Shown here: piece by piece, positions 1 to 8,171 of the stretch | Layout of the letters: every line of letters begins with the position of its first letter | How positions within the stretch are numbered: position 1 is the first letter of the stretch | From: an uncultured Bacteroidales bacterium | GTDB lineage: Bacteria > Bacteroidota > Bacteroidia > Bacteroidales > UBA932 | Direction of reading: 5' to 3' | NCBI GenBank assembly: GCA_944326265.1 | Contig: CALVDE010000014.1 | Location: forward strand, 1 to 64,000 | Length of the DNA stretch: 64,000 bases | Program-made: the position numbers and the translations under genes | Notes under the pieces: generated by a model | Told to the model about the DNA's origin: nothing | What the model saw: the letters and a program-made list of their open reading frames with translations, nothing else | Database searches by the model: none

Positions 1-51
1 TTTTTGCTTTTACAAATCTAAAAAATCTGTAGACTTTTTTATTCCCCTATC

Positions 52-1053
52 TCAGACACACTGTTTGGAACAGTATCGGGCGAGGGAGCCGAATGTCTTC
101 ATGAACTGGACGCGCTCGTACATGGCGGGGTCAGGGATGGTGGAATAGCTCAGACGGCTGCGGATCTGGGACAGGTCCTCGACGTTGTTCTTCTCCAGGA
201 AAGCAGCTATCCTGTCATTGAACTCCTTAATGACGGAAGGACCGTGCTTGTAGATGACCGAGCATACCTGAACGGCATCAGCCCCGGCCAGTATCATCTT
301 CAGGGCACTCTCCGCGCTGTGCACACCGGTTGTAGTCGCAATGTCGATCCTGACGGCAGACGAGAGTATCGCTGTCCAGCGCAGAATCTCGGCATACTCT
401 CCTTCGTGGGAAAGCGGTGCCGCAGGCACGAGACAGAACTTGTCCAGGTCAATGTCCGGGGTGAAGAAGCGGTTGAATATCACAACACCTTTGGCACCCG
501 CCGATGCAATCCTGTCGACGAAGTTGACGATGCTGGTAAAATGAGGGCCTATCTTCACGGACACCGGTATGCGGAGCTCGGAAGCCAGGGAACGGACCAC
601 GCTCACATAGCCGTTCTCAATGGAAACCGGGGATGTCCTGGGATCTACGGCCAGGTCATACAGATTGACCTCCAGGGCATCAGCTCCTGCTGCCTCTATC
701 TGACGGGCATATTCTACCCACTCACCGGGACTGTAACAGTTGATGCTGGCTATGACGGGTATTGAGACAGCATCCTTCAAAGCCTTGACTTTCTCTGTGT
801 ACTGAGCGATGGAATTGGAACGGATGTATGCGTGGAGGTAGTCATCCATCTCCGGGCATGAATTGCCTGCTGAGGCCATGAACTCCACCTCTCCCCGGAT
901 CTGCTCCTCGAAGAGAGATTTCATGACCACGGCTCCGGCACCGCAGCTTTCCATTTCCTTAACTTTGTCGACATCGGCAGTCAGCGAGCAGCTGCTCACC
1001 ACAATCGGACTCTTCAGGTCCAGGCCGAGATACTTCACGTCTGTTGTTGCCAT
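52..1053 (-). CDS. dihydroorotate dehydrogenase-like FMN protein
   Basis: The 333-residue product is a TIM-barrel flavoprotein of the dihydroorotate dehydrogenase (COG0167) superfamily. Visible family features are the N-terminal strand with KSPIVVSSCSLT, the barrel strand PVIASINCYSPGEW, a lysine in PVSVKIGPH, and the C-terminal FMN-phosphate loop region around TTTGVHSAESALKMILAGADAV. Bacteroidota genomes often carry such a 'DHOD-like' paralogue besides true PyrD. No pyrK or other pyrimidine gene is nearby, so a role in pyrimidine synthesis is not shown and the substrate is unknown. It starts 18 bases after the end of glyS on the same strand and is probably co-transcribed with it. The fold is confident; the function is not. 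Confidence 0.8.
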   Translation of the reverse strand: MATTDVKYLGLDLKSPIVVSSCSLTADVDKVKEMESCGAGAVVMKSLFEEQIRGEVEFMASAGNSCPEMDDYLHAYIRSNSIAQYTEKVKALKDAVSIPVIASINCYSPGEWVEYARQIEAAGADALEVNLYDLAVDPRTSPVSIENGYVSVVRSLASELRIPVSVKIGPHFTSIVNFVDRIASAGAKGVVIFNRFFTPDIDLDKFCLVPAAPLSHEGEYAEILRWTAILSSAVRIDIATTTGVHSAESALKMILAGADAVQVCSVIYKHGPSVIKEFNDRIAAFLEKNNVEDLSQIRSRLSYSTIPDPAMYERVQFMKTFGSLARYCSKQCV

Positions 1054-1071
1054 AGCTGTAGTCTGTATTAT

Positions 1072-2622
1072 TTATCCTATTTTATTCAGTTTCTTCATGA
1101 CCGTCCTGAAATCCGTCCTCTCGCGGATGATGCTGCCGACCTCCGCTACGGGTATGCGCTCCTGAGTCATGGTATCGCGGTCGCGGATGGTCACGCAGTT
1201 GTCCTCCCTGGTCTGATGGTCCACTGTGATGCAGAACGGTGTGCCGATGGCATCCTGACGGCGGTAACGCTTGCCGATGCTGTCCTTCTCATCGTACTGG
1301 CAGTTGAAGTCGAACTTCAGGTCATCGATGATATCACGGGCAATCTCAGGCAGCCCGTCCTTCTTGACCAGAGGCAGTACTGCAAGTTTCACAGGTGCCA
1401 GCACGGGAGGAATACGGAGGACCACCCTCTCCTCTCCGTTCTCCAGCTTCTCCTCGCGGTAGGCGGCTGACAGCACGGCCAGGAACATTCTGTCCAGTCC
1501 GATGGATGTCTCCACTACGTAGGGAGTGTAGCTCTCCCCTGTCTCGGGATCGAAGTACTGTATCTTGCGGCCTGAGAACTTCTGATGGTTGCCCAGGTCG
1601 AAATCTGTACGGGAATGGATGCCCTCGAGCTCCTTGAAGCCGAAGGGAAACTCGAACTCGATGTCGGTGGCGGCGTTGGCATAGTGGGCCAGTTTCTCGT
1701 GGTCGTGGAAGCGGTATTTCTCATCGCCCAGGCCGAGGGCCTTGTGCCACTGCAGGCGGGCCTCCTTCCATTTGGCGAACCACTCGAGCTCCGAGCCGGG
1801 ACGCACGAAGAACTGCATCTCCATCTGCTCGAACTCCCTCATGCGGAAGATGAACTGACGGGCCACTATCTCGTTGCGGAAAGCCTTGCCTATCTGGGCT
1901 ATTCCGAAAGGAATCTTCATACGGCCTGTCTTCTGGACATTCAGGAAGTTGACAAATATGCCCTGGGCTGTCTCGGGACGGAGGTAGATGATGCCGTCCT
2001 CTCCGGAGATGTTGCCGAGCTGTGTGGAGAACATCAGGTTGAACTGACGCACCTCTGTCCAGTTCTTGGTACCTGAGATGGGGCATACGATGCCGCAGTC
2101 GATGATGATGTCGCGCAGGCCCTGAAGGTCGTTGGCATTCAACGCCTCCGTCATGCGGGAGCGAACCTCGTCCATCTTCTGCTGATTGCGCAGCACATTG
2201 GGATTGGTGGCGCGAAACTGGGCCTCGTCGAAGCTCTCGCCGAACTTGCGGCGGCCCTTCTCCACTTCCTTGGCGATCTTCTCCTCCAGCCTGGCTATGT
2301 AGTCCTCGATGAGCACGTCGGCGCGATAGCGCTTCTTGGAGTCCTTGTTGTCGATCAGAGGATCGTTGAAGGCTCCCACGTGGCCCGATGCCTGCCAGAT
2401 CTTAGGGTGCATGAAGATAGCGGAGTCGATACCGACTATATTCTCGTTGAGACGCACCATGGCGTCCCACCAGTATTTCTTGATATTGTTCTTGAGCTCC
2501 ACGCCCATCTGTCCGTAGTCATAGACTGCGCTGAGTCCGTCGTAAATCTCACTTGAGGGGAAAACGAAGCCATACTCCTTGGCATGGGCGGTAAGTTGTT
2601 TGAATACTTCTTCCTGTGTCAT
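1072..2622 (-). CDS. glyS: glycyl-tRNA synthetase, dimeric class II type
   Basis: Charges tRNA-Gly with glycine in the cytoplasm. The 516-residue product has class II synthetase signatures: IIYLRPETAQGIFVNF near residue 210, the motif-2 region FRNEIVARQFIFRMREFEQMEM near 250-272, and motif 3 SIGLDRMFLAVLSAA near 385. The last ~110 residues form the anticodon-binding domain. It is the single-chain (alpha2) GlyRS, not the split GlyQ/GlyS type. The start at 2622 is preceded by a minus-strand TATTTTTG box (2643-2650). The intergenic space to divergent dsbD is only about 70 bases. The DHOD-like gene follows closely and is probably in the same transcript. Confidence 0.96.
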   Translation of the reverse strand: MTQEEVFKQLTAHAKEYGFVFPSSEIYDGLSAVYDYGQMGVELKNNIKKYWWDAMVRLNENIVGIDSAIFMHPKIWQASGHVGAFNDPLIDNKDSKKRYRADVLIEDYIARLEEKIAKEVEKGRRKFGESFDEAQFRATNPNVLRNQQKMDEVRSRMTEALNANDLQGLRDIIIDCGIVCPISGTKNWTEVRQFNLMFSTQLGNISGEDGIIYLRPETAQGIFVNFLNVQKTGRMKIPFGIAQIGKAFRNEIVARQFIFRMREFEQMEMQFFVRPGSELEWFAKWKEARLQWHKALGLGDEKYRFHDHEKLAHYANAATDIEFEFPFGFKELEGIHSRTDFDLGNHQKFSGRKIQYFDPETGESYTPYVVETSIGLDRMFLAVLSAAYREEKLENGEERVVLRIPPVLAPVKLAVLPLVKKDGLPEIARDIIDDLKFDFNCQYDEKDSIGKRYRRQDAIGTPFCITVDHQTREDNCVTIRDRDTMTQERIPVAEVGSIIRERTDFRTVMKKLNKIG

Positions 2623-2642
2623 CTCTTTTGGAATTAATCATG

Positions 2643-2650
2643 CAAAAATA
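2643..2650 (-). promoter_or_regulatory. probable -7 box for glyS
   Basis: The minus strand reads TATTTTTG, matching the Bacteroidota TAnnTTTG -7 element, about 20 bases before the glyS start. No good TTTG -33 element is seen at the usual distance, so support is moderate. Confidence 0.45.
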
Positions 2651-2662
2651 AGAATTATTTAA

Positions 2663-2670
2663 TATTTTTG
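2663..2670 (+). promoter_or_regulatory. probable -7 box for dsbD-like gene
   Basis: The plus strand reads TATTTTTG, a TAnnTTTG match, about 23 bases before the ATG at 2694. It lies back to back with the glyS box. No clear -33 element is visible. Confidence 0.45.
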
Positions 2671-2693
2671 CCCCGATATTTAAAAATAAAGAG

Positions 2694-4559
2694 ATGATAA
2701 TGAAAAGATTCGCAATCACCCTGACTGCCTGCCTGATATCAATATGCGCAGCAGCTCAGGGCGTGCTGTCCGTTGAATCAGAATCTGCTGTTCTAGACAA
2801 CGGCAACGTAGAGATACTGATCACCGTCAACCTGGAGCCTCAGTGGTACATCTACAGTACCGAACCCGTAAAGGGCGGTCCGATGGCCACTTCCCTCACT
2901 GCTGCGGACAACGGTCCGTACACCCTGGAAGGAACGCTCAGGGACACTGAGACTCCGCACACAAAGATAGATCCGGGCTTCCAGATGGAAGTAAAATATT
3001 TCGAGAACTCCGTCCGTTTCGCGCAGACCCTCCGCCCGTCCACGACGGAAAAATTCACGTTCAAGGGATGGCTGGAGTTCCAGACCTGCAACGGCATGGA
3101 GTGCCTGCTCAATGAAGAGGAGATCTCAGTCGACATCAACCCCTCGGCAGCCCCGGCTGCGGCAGAGACACTCACCGCCGGAGCTGAGAGCGGAGCCACG
3201 AATGCGGGCCGAGGCTTCTGGGGCTTCCTGCTCATAGCATTCCTGGCCGGACTGGCCGGAGTCATCACCCCCTGCGTCTTCCCGATGATACCCATGACCG
3301 TGGGCTTCCTCATCGGCGGAGGCAGCACCAGGCGGGCCGGCATCCTCAAGGGTGTCATCTTCGGCCTCTCCATCATGGTCATCTACACCCTGCTGGGCCT
3401 GATCGTGGCCCTCTTCCAGAGCACAGCGGCCACCGACGCGATAGGCACCCACTGGATTCCGAACCTGATATTCGCCCTGCTGTTCATAATCTTCGCGGTA
3501 TCCTTCCTCGGAGCGTTCGAGATAACCCTCCCTTCCGGACTGGCCAACAAGGCCGACCGTGAGGCCGACAAGGGCGGCTACATCGCCGCTTTCTTCGTGG
3601 CCCTGGCCATGGTAATCGTCTCATTCTCCTGCACCGGACCTTTCGTAGGCTCCATCCTGGCAGCGGCTGTCCTTGACGGCGTAGCCCTCAGGCCCATCGT
3701 AGGCATGGCCGTGTTCGGACTGGGCTTCTCCCTGCCCTTCGTGGTGCTGTCATTCTTCCCCGGAGTGATGAAGAAACTGCCCAAGTCCGGCGGCTGGCTC
3801 AATATGGTCAAGGTCGTATTTGCATACATCATGCTCGCCTTCGCCATGAAGTTCCTCTACAACATCGACGCATACTTCGGCTGGGGCATCATAACACGCC
3901 TGGGCTTCATTGCCACATGGGTTGTGCTTGCACTGCTGCTCGGCCTGTACTTCCTCGGGGTGTTCCGCACCAGCCACGACTCGCCTACTGACGGCATCGG
4001 CTGGGGCAGGCATATTGCGGCGATAGTCTGCATCACCTTCGCATTCTACCTGATTCCCGGCCTGTTCGGAGCCCCGCTGCAGAGCATCTCGGGCCTCATT
4101 CCTCCGATGGACGGCTCCACGCTGACGCTCTCCCAGGGCAATGCCGCATCACCGGAATCCGGGAACAATGCGGCTGCATCAGGCTACTCTACACTGAAAA
4201 GCTATACCGACCTAGACGAGGCACTGGCCGAAAGCAAGGCTACAGGAAAGCCCGTATTCATAGCCTTCAAGTCCCACACATGCAGTGTCTGCAAGCAGAT
4301 GGAGGCCACAGTGCTCTCCTCCGCAGCGGTCATGGAGCGGCTTTCCGGTGACTTTGTCATAGCCAACCTGTATGTGGACGACAAGACGGAGGACGCGGAG
4401 TTCCGCACCCTCGGCAGAAGATACCGCGACCTGGAGCTCCGGCAGTTCGGCTCGGCCTCCCAGCCCCTCTACGCCGTGGTGGACTCCGAGGGCAGCACTC
4501 TTTCCGGACCAGTCGGAAGCTGTTCCGAGGACGAGTTCCTGGCGTTCCTGAACTTCTAG
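2694..4559 (+). CDS. dsbD: DsbD-family thiol:disulfide interchange protein
   Basis: Passes reducing power from cytoplasmic thioredoxin across the inner membrane to periplasmic thiols. The 621 residues show a signal peptide (about 1-21, ending CAAAQG), an N-terminal periplasmic domain to about residue 150, a multi-spanning DsbD/CcdA-type domain (about 175-465) with its two redox cysteines in VITPCVFPMIP and SFSCTGPFVG, and a C-terminal thioredoxin-like domain with a CSVC motif at about residues 530-533. The order matches full-length DsbD. Two in-frame ATGs lie at 2694 and 2700; either is possible. It stands alone on the plus strand and converges with folK. Its exact periplasmic partner cannot be told from here. 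Confidence 0.9.
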   Translation: MIMKRFAITLTACLISICAAAQGVLSVESESAVLDNGNVEILITVNLEPQWYIYSTEPVKGGPMATSLTAADNGPYTLEGTLRDTETPHTKIDPGFQMEVKYFENSVRFAQTLRPSTTEKFTFKGWLEFQTCNGMECLLNEEEISVDINPSAAPAAAETLTAGAESGATNAGRGFWGFLLIAFLAGLAGVITPCVFPMIPMTVGFLIGGGSTRRAGILKGVIFGLSIMVIYTLLGLIVALFQSTAATDAIGTHWIPNLIFALLFIIFAVSFLGAFEITLPSGLANKADREADKGGYIAAFFVALAMVIVSFSCTGPFVGSILAAAVLDGVALRPIVGMAVFGLGFSLPFVVLSFFPGVMKKLPKSGGWLNMVKVVFAYIMLAFAMKFLYNIDAYFGWGIITRLGFIATWVVLALLLGLYFLGVFRTSHDSPTDGIGWGRHIAAIVCITFAFYLIPGLFGAPLQSISGLIPPMDGSTLTLSQGNAASPESGNNAAASGYSTLKSYTDLDEALAESKATGKPVFIAFKSHTCSVCKQMEATVLSSAAVMERLSGDFVIANLYVDDKTEDAEFRTLGRRYRDLELRQFGSASQPLYAVVDSEGSTLSGPVGSCSEDEFLAFLNF

Positions 4560-4573
4560 CTTCTAAATAGGAA

Positions 4574-5032
4574 TCAGTATAGAATCTGCTTCAGCAGACA
4601 CTTTGCATAATCCCTCTCCTCTACCTGAGGATGAGGGATTTTCAATTCCGGAGTATCAACCGTCCGGTCGCCGTAGAGGGCGATGTCGATGTCGATGATG
4701 CGGGGATGGTAGATGCGGCGGCCTGTCCCGTCGAACTCCGGCTCGTGGTCAGGGCGGCCCAGCTTGTGCTCCACCCATTTGCAGACTTTCAGCAGATCCT
4801 CGGGCGGGACAGTGGTCTCAAATGATATCGCCTGGTTCATGAAAGGCTCTGTCCCCTCGGGCATACCCCACGGCTCGGTCTCAAGCACATCGGACTCGCG
4901 CACGTCGGAGAAAAGCCAAGGGGCCAGCTCAGTAACAATCAACGAAACGGCTATGCTGAGGTTGCGGCGCCGGTCCCCCATATTGCTGCCCAGGATAAGG
5001 TAGACTCTTACCGGCTCTTTCTCAGGTATCAT
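4574..5032 (-). CDS. folK: HPPK, folate pathway pyrophosphokinase
   Basis: 2-amino-4-hydroxy-6-hydroxymethyldihydropteridine diphosphokinase transfers pyrophosphate from ATP to the pterin precursor of folate. The 152-residue protein has the N-terminal ILGSNMGDRRRNL loop, the WGMPEGTEPFMNQA segment and the C-terminal RxxxPRxIDIDIALYG signature with its metal-binding Asp pair. Length fits the single-domain enzyme. Its start overlaps the end of the sufT-like gene by four bases (ATGA type), so translation is probably coupled, making folK the last gene of the suf operon. folA and thyA sit 32 kb to the right. Confidence 0.95.
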   Translation of the reverse strand: MIPEKEPVRVYLILGSNMGDRRRNLSIAVSLIVTELAPWLFSDVRESDVLETEPWGMPEGTEPFMNQAISFETTVPPEDLLKVCKWVEHKLGRPDHEPEFDGTGRRIYHPRIIDIDIALYGDRTVDTPELKIPHPQVEERDYAKCLLKQILY

Positions 5033-5346
5033 AGCAGTCCCAGCTCCAGTAATGCCTCGTCACTCATACGGGACTTGTCCCATGGCGGGTCAAATGTTAT
5101 CTCTATGGCCACGTCCGTAACTCCCGGCGTATCGGCCACAGCCGTATGCACGTCTTCCAGCAGTATGTCCGACATAGGGCAGTTAGGCGCGGTCATGGTC
5201 ATCTTTATGAAGACTTTATGGTCATCATCTATAGTGATGTCGTAGATGAGACCGAGATCGTAGATGTTGACCGGTATCTCCGGGTCGTACACCTGTCTGA
5301 GGGCCCGCACGACATCGCGGGTAAGCGTAGTTTTATCCATATCCAC
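5029..5346 (-). CDS. MIP18/DUF59 Fe-S assembly factor (SufT-like)
   Basis: A 105-residue single-domain MIP18 (DUF59) protein of the SufT/PaaD group, which helps mature Fe-S proteins. It shows the family segments YDPEIPVNIYDLGLIYDI and MTAPNCPMSD, the latter holding the conserved cysteine, and ends with the ITFDPPWDKSRMS segment. It lies between sufE and folK in a tight leftward operon with sufS, which supports the Fe-S role. SufT is the best name by context, but it could equally be called a metal-sulfur cluster biosynthetic protein. Start at 5346; a second Met two codons on is an alternative. Confidence 0.88.
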   Translation of the reverse strand: MDMDKTTLTRDVVRALRQVYDPEIPVNIYDLGLIYDITIDDDHKVFIKMTMTAPNCPMSDILLEDVHTAVADTPGVTDVAIEITFDPPWDKSRMSDEALLELGLL

Positions 5347-5352
5347 GTATTT

Positions 5353-5778
5353 CTATCTATTGTTACTGTAGCGGAGAGCGTCCTCCCTTATCTGCTCCAT
5401 CATGGACACCAGTCCGTTGGCCCGGGTCGGAGAAAGGTTCTCCTTGAGACCGATCCGGTCGATGAAGCTGTTGTCCGCAGCCAGAATCTCCTCAGGAGTC
5501 CGTCCGTTGTACACCCTTATAAGCAGGGAGATTATGCCCTTGGTGATGATGGCGTCGCTGTCAGCCGTGAAGTACAGCCGTCCGTCACGCAGCTCGGTGT
5601 TGAGCCACACCCGGGACTGGCAGCCCTTGATGAGCCGGTCCTCCTGCTTGTTTTTCTCGTCTATCACCGGCAGGGACTTGCCCAGCTCGATGAGGTATTC
5701 GTATTTGTCCATCCAGTCGTCAAAAGCGGAGAACTCGTCCACTATCTCCTGCTGGACATCCTGTACTGTTGCTTCCAT
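5353..5778 (-). CDS. sufE: SufE sulfur acceptor
   Basis: Accepts the persulfide sulfur from SufS and stimulates its desulfurase activity. The 141-residue product has the family core LPVIDEKNKQEDRLIKGCQSRVWL, where the cysteine is the sulfur acceptor, and the C-terminal segment GLKENLSPTRANGL. It starts where sufS ends (one-base overlap), and six bases separate it from the DUF59 gene. The scaffold genes sufBCD are not in this window. Confidence 0.94.
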   Translation of the reverse strand: MEATVQDVQQEIVDEFSAFDDWMDKYEYLIELGKSLPVIDEKNKQEDRLIKGCQSRVWLNTELRDGRLYFTADSDAIITKGIISLLIRVYNGRTPEEILAADNSFIDRIGLKENLSPTRANGLVSMMEQIREDALRYSNNR

Positions 5779-7004
5779 TATCGTAACATTTTAACGGTTC
5801 TTCTAAGTGACTTGATAAGATACTCACACTCCTCCAGGGTGTTGTACGGCCCCAGGGATACGCGCACCATGCCTGTCCGGCCGAACTTGCCTATAAGCGG
5901 TTCCGAGCACATCAGGCCCGAGCGCACCGCGATGTTCATCTTGTCCAGCAGAGTGGCGATATCGCTGTGATGCGCTCCGTCCACCGTAAAAGAGAGCAGA
6001 GGGCATTTCCTGCCGCCTGTGCCATACAGCATCAGCCCGTCTATCGACTTCATCTCACTGATGAGATAAGATATCATTTCTTCCTCATTAGACTTAACTT
6101 CAGGTATCCGTATTGAAGTGACAAATTCAATAGCAGGCTTTAAAGTGGCGGCAGATATGAAATTGGGTGTTCCGGCTTCAAATCTCAATGGAACCGGAGC
6201 ATACGTGGTCTTCTGGAAGGTCACGGTATCGACCATCTCCCCTCCTCCCATCCAGGGCGGCAGTGTCTCCAGCAGATCCTTCCGGCCATAGAGCACGCCC
6301 GAGCCGGTGGCTGCATACAGCTTGTGTCCCGAGAACGAGTAGAAATCGCACCCTATGCGCCTTACATCCACCTCCTCGTGGACAATTCCCTGCGCTCCGT
6401 CCAGATGCACGGCAGCACCGTGCCTGTGCGCCATCTCCACAAGTTCCTCGACTGGATTGACGATACCCAGAACGTTGGAGATATGAGCGGCGGAGACCAG
6501 CCGGACCTTGCCTTCGGACAGTATCCGCTCAGCCTCCCGCAGATCCCACTCCCCGTTCCAGTCCACGGGGATAAATCTCAGGCGGGCACCGCTGCGCTCA
6601 CAGAGCATCTGCCAGGGCACCAGGTTGGAATGATGCTCGCCCTCCGAGACCAGGATTTCGTCCCCGGCCTTGATGTATTTTGCTCCGAAAGTATTGGCAA
6701 GCAGATTAATCGATGCCGTAGTGCCGGAAGTCAGCACGATCTCGTCCTTCGACGCGGCATTGAGCAGAGAGCGTACAGCCTCGCGGCCGGCCTCGTAATG
6801 GTCGGTAGCCTCTGCCGCCAGAGCGTATATGGCCCTGTGCACGTTGGCATTGGCCTCAGCCAGCCATGAACTCATGCAGGAGATGACGCTGCGGGGCTTC
6901 TGCGAGGTGGCCGCGCTGTCCATATACACCAGCGGCCTGCCGTCCCTCGCCGTACTTTCAAGATACGGAAACTGCGCTCTTATATTTTCTATTACTGCGT
7001 TCAT
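5778..7004 (-). CDS. sufS: cysteine desulfurase SufS
   Basis: PLP enzyme that removes sulfur from cysteine for Fe-S cluster assembly. The frame shows the class V aminotransferase core with the PLP lysine in FSGHKLYAATGSGV and the catalytic cysteine in RSGLMCSEPL. I place the start at the ATG at 7004 (MNAVIENIRAQ, 408 residues). The longer frame would need a GTG at 7025, and that codon overlaps a TACTTTTG -7 box on the same strand (7025-7032), so it would lie upstream of the transcript start. First gene of sufS-sufE-DUF59-folK; divergent from ruvA. Confidence 0.94.
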   Translation of the reverse strand: MNAVIENIRAQFPYLESTARDGRPLVYMDSAATSQKPRSVISCMSSWLAEANANVHRAIYALAAEATDHYEAGREAVRSLLNAASKDEIVLTSGTTASINLLANTFGAKYIKAGDEILVSEGEHHSNLVPWQMLCERSGARLRFIPVDWNGEWDLREAERILSEGKVRLVSAAHISNVLGIVNPVEELVEMAHRHGAAVHLDGAQGIVHEEVDVRRIGCDFYSFSGHKLYAATGSGVLYGRKDLLETLPPWMGGGEMVDTVTFQKTTYAPVPLRFEAGTPNFISAATLKPAIEFVTSIRIPEVKSNEEEMISYLISEMKSIDGLMLYGTGGRKCPLLSFTVDGAHHSDIATLLDKMNIAVRSGLMCSEPLIGKFGRTGMVRVSLGPYNTLEECEYLIKSLRRTVKMLR

Positions 7005-7024
7005 ACCGTCTTTCAAAAATTTCA

Positions 7025-7032
7025 CAAAAGTA
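7025..7032 (-). promoter_or_regulatory. -7 box of the suf operon
   Basis: The minus strand reads TACTTTTG, an exact TAnnTTTG match, about 20 bases upstream of the ATG at 7004. It argues against the upstream GTG as sufS start. A -33 TTTG is not evident. Confidence 0.55.
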
Positions 7033-7034
7033 AT

Positions 7035-7042
7035 TAATTTTG
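7035..7042 (+). promoter_or_regulatory. -7 box of ruvA
   Basis: The plus strand reads TAATTTTG, a TAnnTTTG match, 26 bases before the ruvA ATG. It is two bases from the suf box on the opposite strand, so the two promoters overlap and may compete. Confidence 0.5.
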
Positions 7043-7068
7043 CAGAAAATTATTCAGCTGTTCTGACT

Positions 7069-7650
7069 ATGTACGACTATATCAAAGGAAGCATCGAGGA
7101 GCTCAATCCGGCAGAAGCCGTCATCGAATGTCACGGCATAGGATTTCTGGTCCAGATATCGCTCTACACATACGAGAGACTTCGCGGGGCCAAGGAGTGC
7201 AGGCTGTACATCCACCACCATCTAAGGGAAGACGACGAGACACTGTACGGATTCTCCGACAAGGAGGAGCGCAGGATTTTCACACTGCTCATATCCGTAT
7301 CCGGCATTGGACCAAATACGGCCAGGATGATGCTGTCGTCACTGACACCGGAAGAAGTGTCTGCGGCAGTCGCGTCCGGAGATGTCGGACGCATCAAGGC
7401 GGTGAAAGGCATCGGGCTCAAGACCGCTCAGAAAGTCATAATCGAACTGAAAGACAAGATAGCACGAGGAAGCACCGGCCTGGACCTGTCCTCCGGAGGC
7501 ACTTCGGCCAATACCGAGGAGGCCTGCTCGGCTCTGGTCATGCTCGGATTCACAAAGAACGCGGTCGAGAAAGCCGTCTCGTCCATCGTCCGGAAAGAGC
7601 CGGGCCTGTCGCTTGAGGACATTATCAAAAAAGCCTTAAAAATCTTGTAG
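7069..7650 (+). CDS. ruvA: Holliday junction DNA helicase subunit RuvA
   Basis: Binds four-way DNA junctions and loads the RuvB motor. The start is the ATG at 7069 (MYDYIKGSIEEL), giving 193 residues, the usual length; the open frame extends far upstream but that part is not coding. It has the N-terminal OB domain, two helix-hairpin-helix motifs (SVSGIGPNTARMML and VKGIGLKTAQKVII) and the C-terminal RuvB-contacting domain ending ALVMLGFTKNAVEKAV. ruvB is 16 kb away on the other strand, so the pair is not in one operon. A TAATTTTG -7 box lies upstream. Confidence 0.95.
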   Translation: MYDYIKGSIEELNPAEAVIECHGIGFLVQISLYTYERLRGAKECRLYIHHHLREDDETLYGFSDKEERRIFTLLISVSGIGPNTARMMLSSLTPEEVSAAVASGDVGRIKAVKGIGLKTAQKVIIELKDKIARGSTGLDLSSGGTSANTEEACSALVMLGFTKNAVEKAVSSIVRKEPGLSLEDIIKKALKIL

Positions 7651-7675
7651 AGTCATTTACTTTTTAATACATTTG
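7645..7675 (+). promoter_or_regulatory. gcvH promoter
   Basis: TTG at 7645-7647, a 20-base spacer and TACATTTG at 7668-7675 match the Bacteroidota -33/-7 promoter pattern. The -33 part lies inside the last codons of ruvA. The gcvH ATG follows 38 bases later. Confidence 0.65.
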
Positions 7676-7713
7676 CACAGTTTAAACAGTTTAACAATTA
7701 ATTATAACCGGTT

Positions 7714-8088
7714 ATGAACATACCTAGCAATTTAAAGTACACCAAGGATCACGAGTGGGTAAAGGTTGACGGCGATGTAGCTACCGTCGGCATCACCGAT
7801 TACGCTCAGGATCAGCTCGGAGACATCGTCTTCGTAGACATTCAGACACAGGGCGAGACCCTTGACAAGGAAGAGGTTTTCGGAGCCATCGAGGCTGTTA
7901 AGACAGTTGCCGATGCCTTCATGCCTGTATCCGGCGAGATCATCGAGGTCAACGCTGCTCTCGAGGGAGCTCCCCAGACCGTCAACACCGATCCTTACGG
8001 AGAGGGCTGGATGATCAAAATCAGGCTCACCAACCCCGCTGAACTCGATGAGCTGATGGACGCTGACGCTTACACAGCCATCCTCTAG
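7714..8088 (+). CDS. gcvH: glycine cleavage system H protein
   Basis: Lipoylated carrier that shuttles the aminomethyl group between the P, T and L proteins of glycine cleavage. The 124-residue product has the full H-protein fold, with the lipoyl-attachment lysine at about residue 63 in [10 protein letters not shown] followed by the conserved MPVSGEI turn. It is alone here, without gcvP or gcvT. It has its own promoter upstream and a strong terminator downstream (8115-8144), so it is probably monocistronic. Confidence 0.96.
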   Translation: MNIPSNLKYTKDHEWVKVDGDVATVGITDYAQDQLGDIVFVDIQTQGETLDKEEVFGAIEAVKTVADAFMPVSGEIIEVNAALEGAPQTVNTDPYGEGWMIKIRLTNPAELDELMDADAYTAIL

Positions 8089-8114
8089 TCCAAAAAGTGT
8101 ACACATAACAGCAC

Positions 8115-8144
8115 AGGCCGGGCAGGAATGTCCGGCCTTTTTCT
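8115..8144 (+). terminator. rho-independent terminator after gcvH
   Basis: AGGCCGG at 8115-8121 pairs perfectly with CCGGCCT at 8132-8138 around a 10-base loop, followed by a T-run. It closes the gcvH unit. Confidence 0.85.
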
Positions 8145-8152
8145 TATCTTTG
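8145..8152 (+). promoter_or_regulatory. -7 box of acyl-CoA ligase gene
   Basis: TATCTTTG, a TAnnTTTG match, directly after the gcvH terminator and 19 bases before the next ATG. No good -33 element is seen. Confidence 0.45.
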
Positions 8153-8171
8153 TCAGAAACACTAAATTCTC